DNA from: Delphinapterus leucas
Lineage: Eukaryota; Chordata; Mammalia; Artiodactyla; Monodontidae
DNA length: 64,000 bases
Assembly (NCBI RefSeq): GCF_002288925.2
Contig: NW_022098031.1
Span: 8,540,354 to 8,604,353 of the forward strand
Reading direction: 5' to 3'
The notes beneath the pieces are model-generated. The model ran no database searches. It was given only the letters and a program-made list of their open reading frames with translations, and had not been told where the DNA came from. Below are positions 37,201-49,500 of the stretch, piece by piece. The stretch's first letter is position 1. Each line of letters opens with the position of its first letter. A program made the translations under genes and the position numbers.

Positions 37201-40200
37201 CTTGCTCTCTCACTGTTTCTCTCCTTCTTTTCCTTCTTTCTTTCCTTCCTTCCTGCCTTTTTTCCCTTCCTTCTCTCCTTCCGTCTCTTTCTTTCTTTTC
37301 CCTTCCTTTCCTTTTTCCCTTTCCCTTTCTTTTATTTTCTCTTCTCTCTTTCCTTTTCTTTTCTTTTTCCTTAAAATTTGCTTTCTACCATTAGAGAACC
37401 CAGAGAATCACAGTGGCAATTCGCTGCCTCTTCATTCTGTGCCTCACCATGGTGAAGAAATTGAATGGGGGATAGGTGTGGCAATAGTTGGTAACATTCT
37501 AGTCCATCAGGATTTCATTTGTTGTTTTATAGTGATATAAATATATCTGTGACTTCTTGATGCCCTTGGACTCTGGGATTTGAGTCCTAGAAGAGTATTT
37601 GAAGATTCTTAGAGTCATTTAGAAGCTGATGTTTGACTTTGGGACTCATAATTAAGCACAGAGATTAAAAGCTATTGATTTAGAGGGTGCTTTGGCCTTT
37701 TTAAGATGTGTGTGCAGCCTGTATTTTATTTTTAAATTTTATTTTATTTCTGTTTGATATGGGAACATTTTATTTCCCCCCAGTGCTTCTGGTAAACAAA
37801 CTTGGTGTTTAGTCTAAGAAATCACACACATTGAATGTATTAAAGAACTGTTGTCCTTGAGAGGGTGTTACTATGAATCTGGGGATAAGAATGATTTAAT
37901 AGAGCTAGGCAGCATCTTTAGTTACATTTTGACTCTTGTGCTCTGTCAGCCTCTAACCCTAAACAAAAGTCAGTATCTTCCAGGACGATTTTAACCAGCT
38001 TGACTTACGTGAAATTGGCTTGATTTATTTTTATTCAAAGTCAGTGACAAAGAATCAAGACTGTGCAGAAAACTGAATTTTACTAGTGGAAAAACAGAGG
38101 AAGAAGTTTTAGAAGGAGAAACCTGAGTGCAAACACAGAAAACAAGGATGTCAGGATGTCTTTATGAACATCTTTTAGCAAAGCTTTTGGTGCTAAAGTG
38201 TCTCTTAGGGATGCCTTGTTCTCCATCAGGATGAACTCAGCCCTGCATGAGGCAAAACGTATGCACAACCATCCTTGTCCCAGGAGATCCTTTATAATCC
38301 AAAGAAGACCCTAAGCCCTCTTCTTCAAAGTTCAGCCATGTCCCTTCCTGTAGAAATTCTCCCCTTGTTCTAAGACACACACAGACAGTGTTCGTCCAAG
38401 ACAGCTTTTAAAACTCTGCTGTCTCTCCCCTGGAACAAATACCTGAACTCAGATTTCTATTTCTTTTCTGAATAAGAATAGCCACTTGTTGGGCTGGACT
38501 TGAAGCAGTGATCCTCAGGTAGCCAACACATGGCTTTCTGGCCACTCTGGCAGTGGGTCACTCTGCCCAGATCAGTCTCAGAGGAGTGCCTCATTACCTG
38601 CCAAATAAGTGCTGGCCGCACTATCCAGGTCTCACTGGTAGGTGTTTGACCTACTGTTTCTATATGTGGACTGACTAACCAAGTCTTCATAACTCAGCCA
38701 TTGAGGCTTAAACTGTCTTAGATACCTTAGGGTTTTCCTGCATTGGCCACAATGTGCTAGTGAAGCAGTCTTTGATGGTGAGTAGATAGAACAGGGTTTC
38801 TAATGCTGCTTTTTTGGGGTTTTTTTTTTTTGTCATTACCCATTTTGACTCAGTTACCATGCCTGTTTATTAACAAAACTGATTTCTTAGCTCCAATCTT
38901 AACAAGCAAACCAACAACAACAACAAAAAAAAAACAAAACCAGAAAACCTGAAAAAGAGACAAAAAGAAAATCTTTACCCAGCTTTCTAAATATGTAAAT
39001 CGAAACATCATCTGTAAGCATAGACTCTTAGAGACAAAGGAAGCCTTAGGTATCACAGAGGCTGATACCTTTGTAAGTGAGAAACGAGCCCAGTAGGGTT
39101 AGTTGACTGTTCTATGGTTAGAAACTTAGTTATTTATAAAGACTCTGACTGGAATATAGATTTTAGTTTTTAGTGCTCTTACAACTTTAGCATATTCCTT
39201 CCTCCTGATTATCAAATAAAGGTTTTGTCTAGGCTATGAGTTGATTTTAAAAGTCTTTAAAAATGTAAAGATCATGAATAGTAATATGTGTTTGTTTGCT
39301 TGTTTTGTTTTTTATTTTGGTATTTCTTGTTAAAGGAGCTAGTCTACATGCTGTGCAGCAGATTCCAAGAGGCAGTCTCTGAGCTAGTGTAAGACCTAGT
39401 GTTCTACCTAGAAATAGCCCAGTAGATAGAGATCATAAGAGGTAGATGGGCTACACATAGCACTCGAATATAACAGAGGAACAAGGTTTCACTTTTTAAT
39501 TGTGATTTACTTCTGGACATACCTGTAGAGCAAGAGATAGATTGAGGCTAGGTGTTATGAAAGTGATGAAGAGTATACATGTGGGGGAGAGAAGAACCAA
39601 ATTATGCAGAATGGGTAGCCCAACCCATCGTAATGGGCCCTAGGATATTTTCCTTAATATCCCATTACTAAATATAGTCAGTCAAAATAAAGAGTCTCTG
39701 GAAGACTCTACAGACTATACTTCCTGGGAACAAGGAGATAGACTTGATAAGGAATATTAGAAACTAGACTTATTTTATTTTCTTAGTTTAAATTTTTCTT
39801 TGTTTTGGCAAATGTATAGACCTATGTAATCACTATTACAATCAAAATGCAAAGCAAAGCATCTGTATTAACTCATAAAAGTTCCTTCATATCCCGTTGC
39901 AGTCAGTTCCTTCTTTCCTTTATACTCTGCTCAAAGACCACACTGCTCTGATTTCTAACATCATAGCTTAGATTTACCTATTCTTTTTTATTTATTGCCC
40001 AAATGGATACTTTTTAAAATTGAAATATAGTTGATTTACAATGTTGTGTTAATTTCTCCTGTACAGCAGAGTGACTCAGTCATGCATATATATTCTTTTT
40101 CATATTCTTTTCCATTCTGGTTTATCACAGAATATTGAATGTAGCTACCTGTGCTATACAGTAGGACCTAGTTGTTTATCCATTCTATAGATAATAGTTT

Positions 40201-40461
40201 ACATCTGCTGATACCACATTCCCAGTCCTTCCCTTCTCCACCCCCCTCCCCCTTGGCAACCACAAGTCTGTTCTCTATGAGTCTGTTTCTGTTTCATAAA
40301 AGTTCATTTGTGTCATATTTTAGAATCCACATATGATACGTCACATGGTATTTGTCTTTCTCTTTCTGACTTACTTCACTTAATATGATAATCTCTAGGT
40401 CCATGCATGTTGCTGCACATAGCATTATTTCATTCTTTTTGATGGCTGAGTAATATTCCAT

Positions 40462-40500
<39 letters not shown>

Positions 40501-43500
40501 TACATCATCTTTATCCATTCATCTGTCTATGGACATTTAGGTTGTTTCCATGTTTTGGCTATTGTAAATAGTGCTGTTATGAACGTAGGGGTGCATATAT
40601 CTTTTTGAATTGTAGTTTTGGCTGGATATATGCCCAGGAGTGGGATTGCTGGATCATATGACAACTCTATTTTTAGTTTTTTGAGGAACCTCCACACTGT
40701 TTACCATAGTAACTGCACCAACTTACATTCCCAGCAACAGTGTAGAAGGGTTCCCTTTTCTCCATACCCTCTCCGGCATTTGTTTTTTTGTAAACTTTCT
40801 CATGATGACCATTCTGACCTGTGTGAGACGGTACCTCATTGTAGTTTTGATTCACATTTCTCTAATAATTAACAATGTTGAACATCCTTTCGTGTGCCTG
40901 TTAGGCATCTGTATGTCTTCTTTGAAGAAATGTCTATTTAGCTCTTCTGCCCATTTTTTGATTGGGTTGTTTGTTTTTTTTGTTGTTGAGTTGCATGAGC
41001 TGTTTGTATATTTTGGAAATTCATCCCTTGTGAGTCGCATTGTCTGCAATGTTTTCTTCCATTCCATAGGTTGTCTTTTCATTTTGTTTATGGTTTCCTT
41101 CGTTATGCAAAAGCTTGTAAGTTTGATTAGGACCAATGTGTTTATTTTTGCATAGATTTACCTATTCTTGAATGCCATATGAATGGAATCATACAGCAAT
41201 CACTCTTTTGAATATGGTTTATTTAGCTCAATGAAATGTTTTTGAGATTCACTCATATTGTTGAGTCTATCTGTTTGAGGAACTTAGGCTTTATAATTTA
41301 CATAAATAAACTGCCATAAAACACGCTTTATGATGCTACTGTCAGGTATAAAACACAAAATATGCAAATCAAAGATCACATCATGGGTGCAACTACCGGT
41401 CCTTCTAAGCTTTTTAGAATAATTGATGTTTTAAAAGCCTATTTCATTTCTTCCGTCCAACGTCCAATATATCATCTTCAAAAAATATAAAATTGGAAAC
41501 ATTATCTGGACAAGTAATACCTCGATAGAATAGAATGTAAGTGCCTTGAAGGCAGGAATTTTTGCTTGTTTACATCCTTGAGGTATCTCAAGGTCCTAGA
41601 ACAGGGCCTGGCACAACAGTAGTTACCCAGTGGATATTTGTTGAATAAAAAACATCAAGAAAAGGGATTTTCTGTCATTGATCTTTTTCATTTTCAGATT
41701 CTCAGTCCTGGGGCTGCTACCATTAACCCCTATATTGCTGTGAATATCTTGATTGTTGTGGGTGTTACCATCATGATTCTGGGTTTCCTGGGATGCTTTG
41801 GTGCCATGAAAGAAAACCAGTTTGTGCTTGTTTTGGTGAGTTTTCCCGAAAAATCCCAATACCCAACCTTCAGACTTTAAGGATTATCTCCCACCCCCAT
41901 TGTCCGTCCAAAGGACTTGCCAAGATTGATGAAACTCTCTCACTTTTGTTTAGAGGGTTTGGTTGTGGAAGCTAATATATTTATCTTAGATTAGAGGATA
42001 CTGTGAGAGAAGACAAATTTTAGTTATTCATTCAGTCATTCATTCAATTACTAAGTACCTGCTATGTGCCAGATACTGTGCTAAAAGATACATAGATATG
42101 AAAACAATTAGAACCCATTAGGGAAGACTGACAAGTAAACAATTAGCAACAGTGAATGTGGCCCAAGAAGAGAAGGGCAAGGATAGAGAAGGGAACTTTC
42201 AAGCCAGAAGCAGAAGTGAATAAGGTGTTTGTATGGGTGAGTGTGTGAAGAGCTTTCCAGGGAGAGGACCTGGCAGTACAATGCTAGCATGTTTGGGGAA
42301 CTGCAAAGCCTTGGGTATGGCTAGAGAGTGCAAGGGCTACTTTCAGTAAATAATGGAAGACGGGTCTGGGTGTGGGCTACAGTCAAATCATAGTCCATGC
42401 TAAGAAAATTGTAAGGGTGTGGGATAATCAAATTTGTCCCTTAGAAAGCTTCAAGGATAGATTGGGTTGGGATAACCCACAGATATTCACTTTTAACACA
42501 TATACAGTAGAAAATCATAAATGGGTATAGAAAAAAATATTAGAAAAATTCATCAAGTATTTACTAGATAGAAATCTGACATGAGTTTATCAGAGCTCAT
42601 CTAAACTTGTTTCTCTGATAAAAGTAGTATTGTGTTAGTCCCTGAACAAATAATTTTTAACTGATGGTTGATTATGAGGGAAGGTAAAGATAGAGTTTTA
42701 ATAGGACTCTAATAGCATCCCTGGTGGTTGCTTTTTGATTAATAAGGCCTCATTTGCAATTTGGGGAATTTAATTACTTGAGGAACTTGTTTTAACAAAA
42801 AAACTAATTTGTGGGATCCTCCACAAGTAGGATTCAGTAGAGCTGAGGCAGATTTCAGGACTCTATATTTATAACAAGACCCCAGGTGATTCTAATAGTG
42901 GTAGAGATGTTGTTTTGTATTCAGTTCTGAAGTTTGTCTTGAAGTTTGAGTTTGTGTTTGATGAAGGACGAGAAAGATCATATTCAAATAACTTCATCTA
43001 AGTTTTCAAACTTCCCTCCATTCAACATCATACCGATGCATACAGTCCTATCAATCGATTTTAGTTTTAACCATTTTCCTTAGTCAGTCTTTGGAGAAAA
43101 TGTTTCTGAGTAGTAATGACCCCAATTTTGATTCAGGAGGCAAAGGATGGAGTAAATGAAGAGCATGGTTAATACTCCAACTGTAATATGATCCCAACTG
43201 CAGAAAGAAGCATGGTGGCAACATGTCCCTAGATGTTACTGAATGTACTGGGTGTGGTATATATTCCTTTTCTTTTCTTTCAGTTTTTCATAGGATTGAT
43301 TCTGATCCGACTTCTGCAAGTGGTGGCAGGTATCGTAGGAGCTACTAACAAATCTAAGGTGTGTACACGTATGATACTTAATAATCTTGGAAAAGTCTGA
43401 AAAATTGACATGCTACCTTCTGGCATGAATAATTTAACAATACTTTTCAATTTTCAGACTGAACGTGCTCTTAAAGAGACTCTCCAGACTAATGTACATC

Positions 43501-46500
43501 TTTTGAGTGCAACAAATGGAAAACTATTCCAGAAAGCCTTTTCTGAAATTCAGGAAAAGGTAATTAGAGTTTGTAGGTTATCTGGAGAGTTGGACATAGT
43601 TGTCTGTTTACTTAATTTTTAACAGGTGTATTCTTTAAAGATTGAAACATGTCTCTCCCTTCTGCAGATTTTGACTGATTATTCTGTCATTATGCCATAA
43701 GAAAAATCCAGGAATATTTCTAATTTTTTTCCCACCTTCTTACGAAGTTCTGAGGCAGCATAGGACAGAGATTAAGAAGAGTTGTTTATGAAAGATTGAG
43801 CCTCGATTGAGCCAGATCAATAAGGATTTTAATATTTACCATTTAGAAGGATAGTGTGTTTGGGATGCTTGGAGTTTCTCTCTCTCTCCTTCTCTGCCTC
43901 CATGCCCACCCTTCTCTCATAAAATTAATTATAGCTATCATTTATTGCTACTTAGCATGTACCAGATTTACATTCAGTAGCTCACTTAATTCTCACAACA
44001 ACTCTATGAGATGGATAATATCGTTATCCTCATCTTCATTAGACAGATGAGGGGATTACGACTTCGAGAGGTCTGACAGCTAACAAGTGATGGGGTTGGA
44101 ATTTGAATACAGATCTGTCTGACTCACTAATTCTTTTTAAGCAGTACAGTAGCCCTTCCAGTATATATGTATGTATGTATTTACTTTGGCCACTTCACTG
44201 TCTTCAGGGTAAAGTCAAAGTTTGGGCAGGTATTGAAGGTATTCTACTATCTGGATCCTACCTAATATTTTAACTTTACTAAATACTACTCCATGAAGAA
44301 AGCACTCTAGTCCAACCAGGTTTGTCTTCTCAGGATCTCTTAAACAAATCTGCCTTCCTGCCTCTGCATCATTCCTCATCCTTGGAATGTACTTACTACT
44401 GTTCTTTCTTTACAAATACTACATGTGCTTTGAGGTTTGACTAAAGTATTGCTCTGTGAAACTCCTCCCAACCACACCTTCTTTACTCAGAATTTCCATC
44501 ATATTAACCACGTGTAGCATTTATTTCACGTATGTCATAGAAATCCTCCTAATCTTAGAGGGGAGCTAGATTTTACAGGACATTTAACCTGACTTCTCAT
44601 TAATTGAAGTATTTTATGTTTATGTTCATACACCGTCTAATTAAATATTGAAGAGCTGAAAGTTTGCCCATGTTTGCCCATTCCATCCCTTCCCTTTACA
44701 TCTAAGTCTGATGATTAATGTGTTCTTTCTTAATTTGAAACAAAATCTTCCTCCCTGGAATTTATATCATTTAGTCTTAGTTCTTCCTTCTGGAATTGCA
44801 GAGGAAAAAAAAATCTACTTCTACATATTGCAATTTTTTCTTTGAAAATGGCTTCTCGTATGACTTCTAAAAGCTTTGATTTTGAACTTGTTTCTTGAAC
44901 TATTTATCAGATGACATTTTTTCCCAGAGCATTCCCCAGTTCCTATTTGGATAGACCCCAGCTTGTAAAAATTCTGCTTAAAGCATCATTTCCAGGAGCT
45001 GAAACCTGATATGAGTTAGTCTCTGTTTAACTTCCTCTGTGTTGTGTTTTTCCTAGCTCCCCCAGAGCTGTACTCCTTGATCCTCTCTCCTCCAGGATTA
45101 TTCCCACTTTAGAGTCCAGATTAATCCAAGTTTAAAAGCAGGAAGAATTTAGGCAACTCAGTTTCTCCACTGGGTGGGACCAAGCATCCTTGATCTTCCC
45201 TGCTTGCTGATCTAGGGCAAAATGTACTACAGGTAACCACTGGGTCTCTGGGTTGGGTCCTGCATCACACTTGTTGCACGTTGTCCCTGGTATCCCAGGG
45301 CTTAGTGCCAACCATAGGGTTTTAAATGTTCTGTTTGATGTAGCACAATTCTGAATTACTTCTGCTCTTGTACACAAATTCTGTGCCTGAAGCTCCTTGG
45401 GTTCCCAGGACTATGGTTCTCTTTTATTGTCTATTCTGTTTTTGTTTGTTTGTTTGTTTTAAATGTATATCCACAAGGATTTTCTTTTCTTTTTCTTTTG
45501 GAAAAAGAATCCTACCCCAGACTCTGGCTAGGTGACCTGGGGCCCCATCACACATAGACAATTTGTAGATACTAAGTGGCTTTCTTTCTGGTTTTCAGGG
45601 AATTCCCACAGAAATTCTCTGCTAACGTACTAGTGGAATGTGCCTCTCTTGAATTCTTAGTGATGACTACTTGTCTAGAGATGGTTGTATCATTCACTGA
45701 ACAGTGCCTTGTTCATCCAACTGCTATCACACTTTCAATGCATCCTGACCAACCTCTTCCCCAACTGCTCCCACATCTGATCTGGTGACTAGATATTATA
45801 CCAAGTTTAGCCTTTCTACCTCCTGCTCTGTCTTTTGTAAGTGTGTCTCTATACCTCCCTAAGGAATACTGTATTCCAAAAATGGATTGATCTGTGAGTG
45901 TATATAGTGGGACATATTCTTTTTGATCTGGAGCGTCTGTATCAATATCATTCAAGATTATTTAATCAGAAAGAGTGAGCAATTAATTATGTCTACCATG
46001 GAAACAAGAAAGGAAGTTGTTTCAAGATTACTCTCTTTGCTAATACTGATTGACCTTGAGACCATCAGAAATCTCCAGCTCTTTGTCACGTGAATGCCTA
46101 ATGAGTCATACATTTGTGCAAGTAAATCTTTGAGCTAAAGCACAAGACTTTATATCTGCCACAGTTGAACCTGTTAGTTTAAGTCCATTGTTTGAACTAT
46201 TTTTGGAACTCCATTTTGTTCTCCAATGTATTAATCACCACTCCCAGCTCTATATCAACTACAGAGTTGAAAAGACACTCTCTATAATGTTATCTAAAGT
46301 ACTGATATCAGTGTTGAACAGATCATGTTCATGTTAGAGCACAAAGGAAACAACAACAATAAACACAAAACAAAAACAATGATGACAGTTAACACGTGGT
46401 GAGTACTTTCTACAAGCCAGGCATTGGGCTAAACAGTTCATATCTTCACATGGGTATTCTATTTTTATCTTTCCAACAACTCTATGAATTAGATACTATC

Positions 46501-49500
46501 ATTAGCGACTATTATTATCTGTATTTTACAGATGAAGAAACTGTGGCACAGAGAGGTTTAAGTAACATGGGTAACGTGGTCACCAGCCAGTAAGTGTAAG
46601 TCCTTTCAATAGCCTACCGTTGCAATGCACTTGAGCCTTAGAAAAACACCCAGTCTTGGTTCTATTTTCAATTTTTTTCTACCTTTCTGCATGAGAAGTT
46701 TTCTCTCTAATTAAAGCAAATAGGGCAAGATGAGATAATGACCTCTCTCTTTCATCTAATAATATTATGTGCCATTACTCTGAGTCATTGGGCTTATCCC
46801 TTTCTTGTTTTACTTCCCCAAACATGATCACAACTTTCCTTAGTGTTTCCCCATGTTTTGGTTTATTTTGAGCCTTAACCTTCCCGACATTATTCTAAGA
46901 GTTTCATTCATCATTTTCACCCCTTAGCTGTTTTACAGATGTCCGTGTAAAATTCAGTCTCATGGAAGGTCCACTAAGCATCTTCTTTGGCCTTTGAGAT
47001 GCCTCTCATTCTTTTCCCCCTCTCCTCCAAAAGTGATCAAAGGTCATGAGATAGAAACTTCACTTTTCAAACCTCTCATCTTTTTTGAGTAAAAGTTCTT
47101 TAAAGAGACCTTGACTCTCTCATGAACTCTCTGGAAGCTTCTTTTCTAAGACCTAAGAAGCGTAAATCTGATTCTGCCCCTCTCTTTTTTCATTAAGAAC
47201 TAGAAGGTGAGTTTTTTGTATTCTCTCCAAGTTCTTCAGACTTTTTCATCTGAAACTCTATTTTTTCCTTCATTAACATGAAGACCAAAATGGAAGATTC
47301 CTTCATTTTTGTTTCTTCATTCAGGGAGTTAGGTGAGGTGACTTATACGATATGCTAGTATAAGAAACATCTTAATAGTGGTTTCAGAAGAATGTGAGTC
47401 AATGTATTGACAAAGTTTTTGTCTTCTCTCGTGACTGTTTTTCATATCTACTTTTCATCAAACAGTTAAAATGTTGTGGTTTGATCAATGGAGCTTCTGA
47501 TTGGGGAAATAATTTTCAATACTATTACAAGTCATGTGAATGTCGAGGTGCATCAGATTCTTCTTGTACAAAGTATGATGGAAAAACTATTTACAAACAG
47601 GTGAGAACAAATCAAATTTGGCACAGTAAGTGCTTCTGTTGTTTTTTTTTTTCCACAATGAAAGTCTCCACAAAATATTAAATTGCAGCAATTACAATGG
47701 GAATCATGAGATAAAAGTCCCAGGAATTTCCCAAATAAAAAAAAAATCCTTATTTAAAGATAAAAGTAGATATAAAAATGAAAGTATTTTATTTCTTCTG
47801 TGAGTCTGGCATCATTTAAATTCAACTTTAGTAGATCAAAGAAACATTCTACTGCAAGGGGAGGCAAAGTACAAGCTAACAGATAAAAGTTTATTTTGTC
47901 CTCTCTTTGGTGACTTTAATCATTATCGTCCTCTATTTTTCTATTTTAACATAGGTCTTAGAAATCTATATTTTCACTTTAATTTTCAAAGTAAAGCTTT
48001 CTTTTTCTAATCAAAGTTTCTCTTAAGTAATTGTATTGGGTGTAAAGAAATAACTTGGGCTTTAGAGGTTTCCGCTCTGGTTGTTAAGTGTACGTACCAA
48101 TTTGCCTAATTACTGCTCCAATTGAGAAGTTGCCTCATGCCTTTAAAGTCAATTGAAAAACTTGGGGGACTTCCCTGGTGGTCCAGTGGTTACGACTCTG
48201 TGCTTCCACTGCAGGGGGCACATCCCTAGTCTGGAAACTAAGATCCCACTTGCCACTTGGTGCAGCCAAAAAAAAAGAGAAAAACTTAGGTTTGTCTTTC
48301 ACGTGTTGTAAAGATGACGTATTTATTTCACTTGCGAATGTTAATATGTGGATGTTATATTTCTTATTATTCCTTAATTCATCAAATATTTATTGACCAC
48401 TTCCTATGTACTGGCCTTTCACCAGCTGCTGGAGATCCATTCCTAAATAGGGCGCAATGTCTGCACTCACAGAGTGAATGCTTTAATAGGGAAGAGAGAA
48501 AGATAAGTAGGCAACTTCAATCCAATGAACTATTGGTATTTCTTGGATAGGACCAGGCACAAGATATGATGGGACCCCATTTAACTCAGTCTTTGGGGTT
48601 CAAGATACAGCTTCCTGCAGGACATGATATGTCTCTTACCATAGGGCTTTACATAATTTGTTCCTTCTGCCTGGAAGGGAAGTGTACAGAAATGACCGTT
48701 GATATTAATGTTTCATTTATTTGCTGTTATTCTTCGCTGCTTACTAGGTGTCAGACAGACCCTTGCTGGAATCAGACATGCTTGTGGACCCTCTAGGAGA
48801 TTATAGGCTAGATGAGGGAGAGATACATGAAAGCTATTATAGTTCAGTGAGTTAATTTCTGTAATCCCTAAAGAATATTTTCAATCTAGCATTGGTTTAG
48901 TAATGGCTACTGAGGTTAATTATATATTAGGAAATGGAAAGTATCTCAGGGGAAACGTCTCACCTGTTGACTATCACATCCCTTTTACTAATTTTATCAA
49001 AATAAAGGAGACTGTTCTGAAGGGAAATTGCTGTTACTAGTATTTAAAGTAACACATGGGGGAGAAGTTATCTACCAGATTACAGAGCTACCATGTCTTT
49101 TCATCATCAAAGTAATATCACTAAAAGTTTTCATTATTAATTTTTATATTCCTCCCTGCTCTCCTCCTCTCTATGTAATTTTAGGGACGCAATATCCACA
49201 AGGAGGAGGGGAAATAACTATCGTGTAAACAAATGTAGTTTCCACTTAGGATAATGAGGAAATTAATAAATTAAATTGTAGATTGCTATCTGTGTCCTGT
49301 TAAAGATTCAACTCAAAGATGTGTTTCCTCAGGATAGATTTTGAAATGCCCTAGCATTATCCTGAAAAATAATAGATATTCCCCCAAATTCACACATAAT
49401 TCAGCTGAAGATAGACTTATAGCTGCACCAGTTTCCCAAAAGGAAGATCATAAATTCATGAAAGACTTCCATCTGCCTTGTGTCACTTGCAAGAAGTCTG

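Larger units (their letters stand above)
39986..41152 (-). mobile_element. 5'-truncated L1 in intron 2 (1.17 kb)
   Basis: Antisense L1 3'UTR and ORF2 C-terminus with the perfect 17-bp target duplication TAGATTTACCTATTCTT (39969-39985 and 41153-41169). It sits inside an older L1ME in the orientation opposite to the host gene. Confidence 0.95.

Noticed and set aside
37085..37540. 151-codon open frame rich in Ser, Phe and Pro
   Set aside because: It is a translation of the polypyrimidine tract, with no domain or splice support.
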